DNA of 64,000 nucleotides, taken from Chthoniobacteraceae bacterium. Lineage in GTDB: Bacteria; Verrucomicrobiota; Verrucomicrobiia; Chthoniobacterales; Chthoniobacteraceae. The position numbers were made by a program, and so were the translations under genes. How positions within the stretch are numbered: position 1 is the first letter of the stretch; each line of letters begins with the position of its first letter. The stretch is from assembly GCA_028293625.1 (NCBI GenBank), contig JAQGOL010000042.1:62001-126000 (forward strand). The letters are read 5' to 3'. The notes under the pieces were generated by a model. That model was not told the DNA's origin, ran no database searches, and saw nothing but the letters and a program-made list of their open reading frames with translations. This document shows, piece after piece, positions 62,247 through 64,000 of this stretch.

Positions 62247-64000
62247 CTATACGCGGGTCGGAAGACCCGATGGCGGACGTGAAGGCAAGGCGAGCACCGA
62301 GGCCAATGTCTTCAGCAACGCGTCCGCAGTATACGGTTTTGGCAATGTCGCGGAGATCTTCCCAAAATCGAAATCCGGCAGAGGAGCGGCATCAGCGTGG
62401 TCGGTGAAAACGACAATCTTGAGCGATTCATCCTGGGCGAGCAACCCGCGCACGAGCTTAAGTCCGTCGGGAAAGGAAGCGCTGACATCGGTAAGTACGG
62501 CGACGATCTCGGTGCGGTGGCTTTTATAAAGGGCAAGTCCATCGCCGGAATTGGAAGCGGTGATTGTGCGGTAACCGTGCAACTCGATCACCGTGCGTGC
62601 CATCGTCTGAATACTGACATCGTCGTCGATAACCAGAACCAGCTCGCCACGGCCATAACGGGCGGTCAGCGCGGCGGCGGGTGCCGCGGGGGAACCGACT
62701 GCCGGAGCCGCCGGCAGGTAGATTTTAAAGCAGCTGCCGGAATTGACCGTGCTCGAAACCGAAATAAACCCGTCGTGACTGCGAATAATCGCGGCCGTGG
62801 TGGAAAGCCCAAGGCCCGTGCCACCGCTGGTCGCCGGAGCCTGCTGACTCTTTTCGGTCGCACCGGATCCACTCCCTTCAGTCCCGATCCCGTCGGTTCC
62901 GGCATTGGCGCCCCCCGTCTTGGTGGTAAAGAAGGGTTCAAATATCTTGTCGAGAATATCGGCGGCAATCCCGGTGCCCGTATCGGAGACTTCAAGCAAT
63001 ACGTAATCCCCATGCCTGGCTTCGGTGCGAAACTTCCCGTCGAGAACTGCGGAGCCGGTTGCCGTGATTTTTAAAGTCCCGCCATGAGGCATGGCATCGC
63101 GGGCATTCACGCAAAGATTCAGGAGCACCTGATGAAGCTGGGTGGCGTCCGCGATGACGGTGGGGAGATGAGCGCCCAGGACCGTTTCGATGCGGATATC
63201 CTTGGGAAAGGTTTCCTTCGCCATTTTTACCATCTCCTCAATGACGGACGAAAGGTTGAGCGCCGCGCGCTTGCCCTGCACGCCGCGGCTGAACGTGAGG
63301 ATTTGCTTTACGATATCGGCCCCGCGTTGCGCGCTTGCTTCAATGGTGGCGATCATGCGCTGTTCACGCGCCCCGTGGAGTGCGTCCCGCAACATCGGCG
63401 CACACATCACAATCGGGGTAAGGATGTTGTTGAGATCATGCGCGATTCCGCCGGCCAACGCGCCGAGGGTTTCCATGCGTTGCGCGCGCAGGAACTGCGC
63501 TTCAAGCTTCTTCTTCTCGGTAATATCTTCCTTGGTGGCCAAATAATGGGTCGGCTCCCCGCGCGCGTCCCGGATCGGCGAGATGGTGGCGAATTCCCAG
63601 AACAGTTCGCCGTTCTTTTTCTTATCGCAAAATTCCCCGCGCCATTCCAACCCCGCCTCAAGCGCTTCCCACAGGCGCGCGTATTCGGCCTCCCCGATGC
63701 TTTCGATCTCAAAAATAGTCGGTCTCCTGCCGAGCACCTCCAATGCCGAGTAACCGGTGACCTCCTCAAACTTCGGATTCACGTATTCAATAAACCCGCT
63801 GAGATCGGTGATGATAATGGAGACCGGGCTCTGATCGACGGCGCGCGAAAGTTTGCGCACCTGCTCCTCCGCAAGCCGGCGAACGCCCCGCTCCTCGATT
63901 TCCCTCAACGCCCTCCAGATGGCGGCCACCAAACGTGAGCGCCGGTCTTTAAGCACGTAATCGACCGCCCCCATCTTAAGAAGCTCCACGGCAAGCTCCT
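62247..64000 (-). CDS. Hybrid histidine kinase, 5' end beyond the window
   Basis: The frame remains open through 64000 on the minus strand, and its first visible residues (GAVDYVLKDRRS) are the end of a receiver with its Lys; so an N-terminal receiver domain is cut by the window edge. Then come a PAS (~55-160), HisKA with AGGIAHDLNNILTPIV, HATPase (FFTTK, GGTGLGLSTTAAI) and a second receiver (LVLVIDDDVSIQTM, VLTDVSASFPDG). A long Ser/Gly linker lies inside the ATP-binding domain near 375-395. The region is a REC-PAS-HK-REC relay. No output gene is near. Confidence 0.9.
   Translation of the reverse strand, partial: ELAVELLKMGAVDYVLKDRRSRLVAAIWRALREIEERGVRRLAEEQVRKLSRAVDQSPVSIIITDLSGFIEYVNPKFEEVTGYSALEVLGRRPTIFEIESIGEAEYARLWEALEAGLEWRGEFCDKKKNGELFWEFATISPIRDARGEPTHYLATKEDITEKKKLEAQFLRAQRMETLGALAGGIAHDLNNILTPIVMCAPMLRDALHGAREQRMIATIEASAQRGADIVKQILTFSRGVQGKRAALNLSSVIEEMVKMAKETFPKDIRIETVLGAHLPTVIADATQLHQVLLNLCVNARDAMPHGGTLKITATGSAVLDGKFRTEARHGDYVLLEVSDTGTGIAADILDKIFEPFFTTKTGGANAGTDGIGTEGSGSGATEKSQQAPATSGGTGLGLSTTAAIIRSHDGFISVSSTVNSGSCFKIYLPAAPAVGSPAAPAAALTARYGRGELVLVIDDDVSIQTMARTVIELHGYRTITASNSGDGLALYKSHRTEIVAVLTDVSASFPDGLKLVRGLLAQDESLKIVVFTDHADAAPLPDFDFGKISATLPKPYTADALLKTLASVLALPSRPPSGLPTRV

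Overview
The window looks like chromosome from a Gram-negative member of the Verrucomicrobia, possibly a Chthoniobacter-like soil lineage. The evidence is a PEP-CTERM protein with autotransporter-type beta repeats, a DUF1501 / DUF1549-DUF1553 'planctomycete cytochrome' gene pair, many secreted esterases and propeller proteins, LPS genes (heptose phosphatase, kdsB) and the order rpmE-prfA-prmC-murA. Shine-Dalgarno sites are weak or absent in front of many genes, so several starts rest on domain boundaries. The phylum call is inference; there is no rRNA in the window.

Layout. 1-6.1 kb: end of a redoxin gene, a PEP-CTERM surface protein, an aldo/keto reductase, a decayed Ohr fragment and a secreted SGNH hydrolase. 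6.4-12.2 kb: a tight four-gene signalling module made of an unrecognised 148-aa protein, a double-domain KaiC-like ATPase and two hybrid histidine kinases that share an unusual linker motif. 12.3-16.2 kb: glycerol catabolism (glpK-glpD-glpF). 16.4-22.3 kb: secreted lactonase, DUF3616, GATase-like, thioesterase, SGNH and peptidoglycan-binding proteins. 22.5-23.8 kb: heptose phosphatase and kdsB. 23.9-28.5 kb: DUF1501 and DUF1553 pair. 28.6-32.2 kb: a STAS protein and the glycolytic operon gap-pgk-tpiA. 32.4-36.6 kb: small secreted and zinc-ribbon-like proteins, an SRPBCC protein, a LuxR-type response regulator behind a repeated palindromic octamer, and an acyl-CoA synthetase-like enzyme. 36.6-40.2 kb: rpmE-prfA-prmC-murA. 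40.5-49.9 kb: a NarL-type sensor kinase with a degenerate receiver, a mini-lipoprotein, a galactonate dehydratase-like enzyme, a TIM-barrel isomerase, an FHA/kinase/TPR/LRR protein, a lipoprotein, DoxX, and a divergent pirin/LysR pair. 50-56.5 kb: a translationally coupled secreted operon (sialate esterase-like, DUF4832, beta-propeller, pentaheme-type cytochrome) flanked by gene fragments. 56.7-64 kb: a DUF5685 protein with a very Cys-rich tail, an Na+/H+ antiporter, a small membrane-protein pair with a winged-helix protein, a PQQ-type propeller and a truncated hybrid kinase.

The most interesting element is the KaiC module (6420-12164). It has no kaiA or kaiB, its KaiC has lost the Thr of the Ser-Thr phosphosite pair, and its two kinases share a conserved helix that may mark a common partner or dimer. 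The second is four copies of one octamer arranged as two inverted pairs upstream of the response regulator at 34468.
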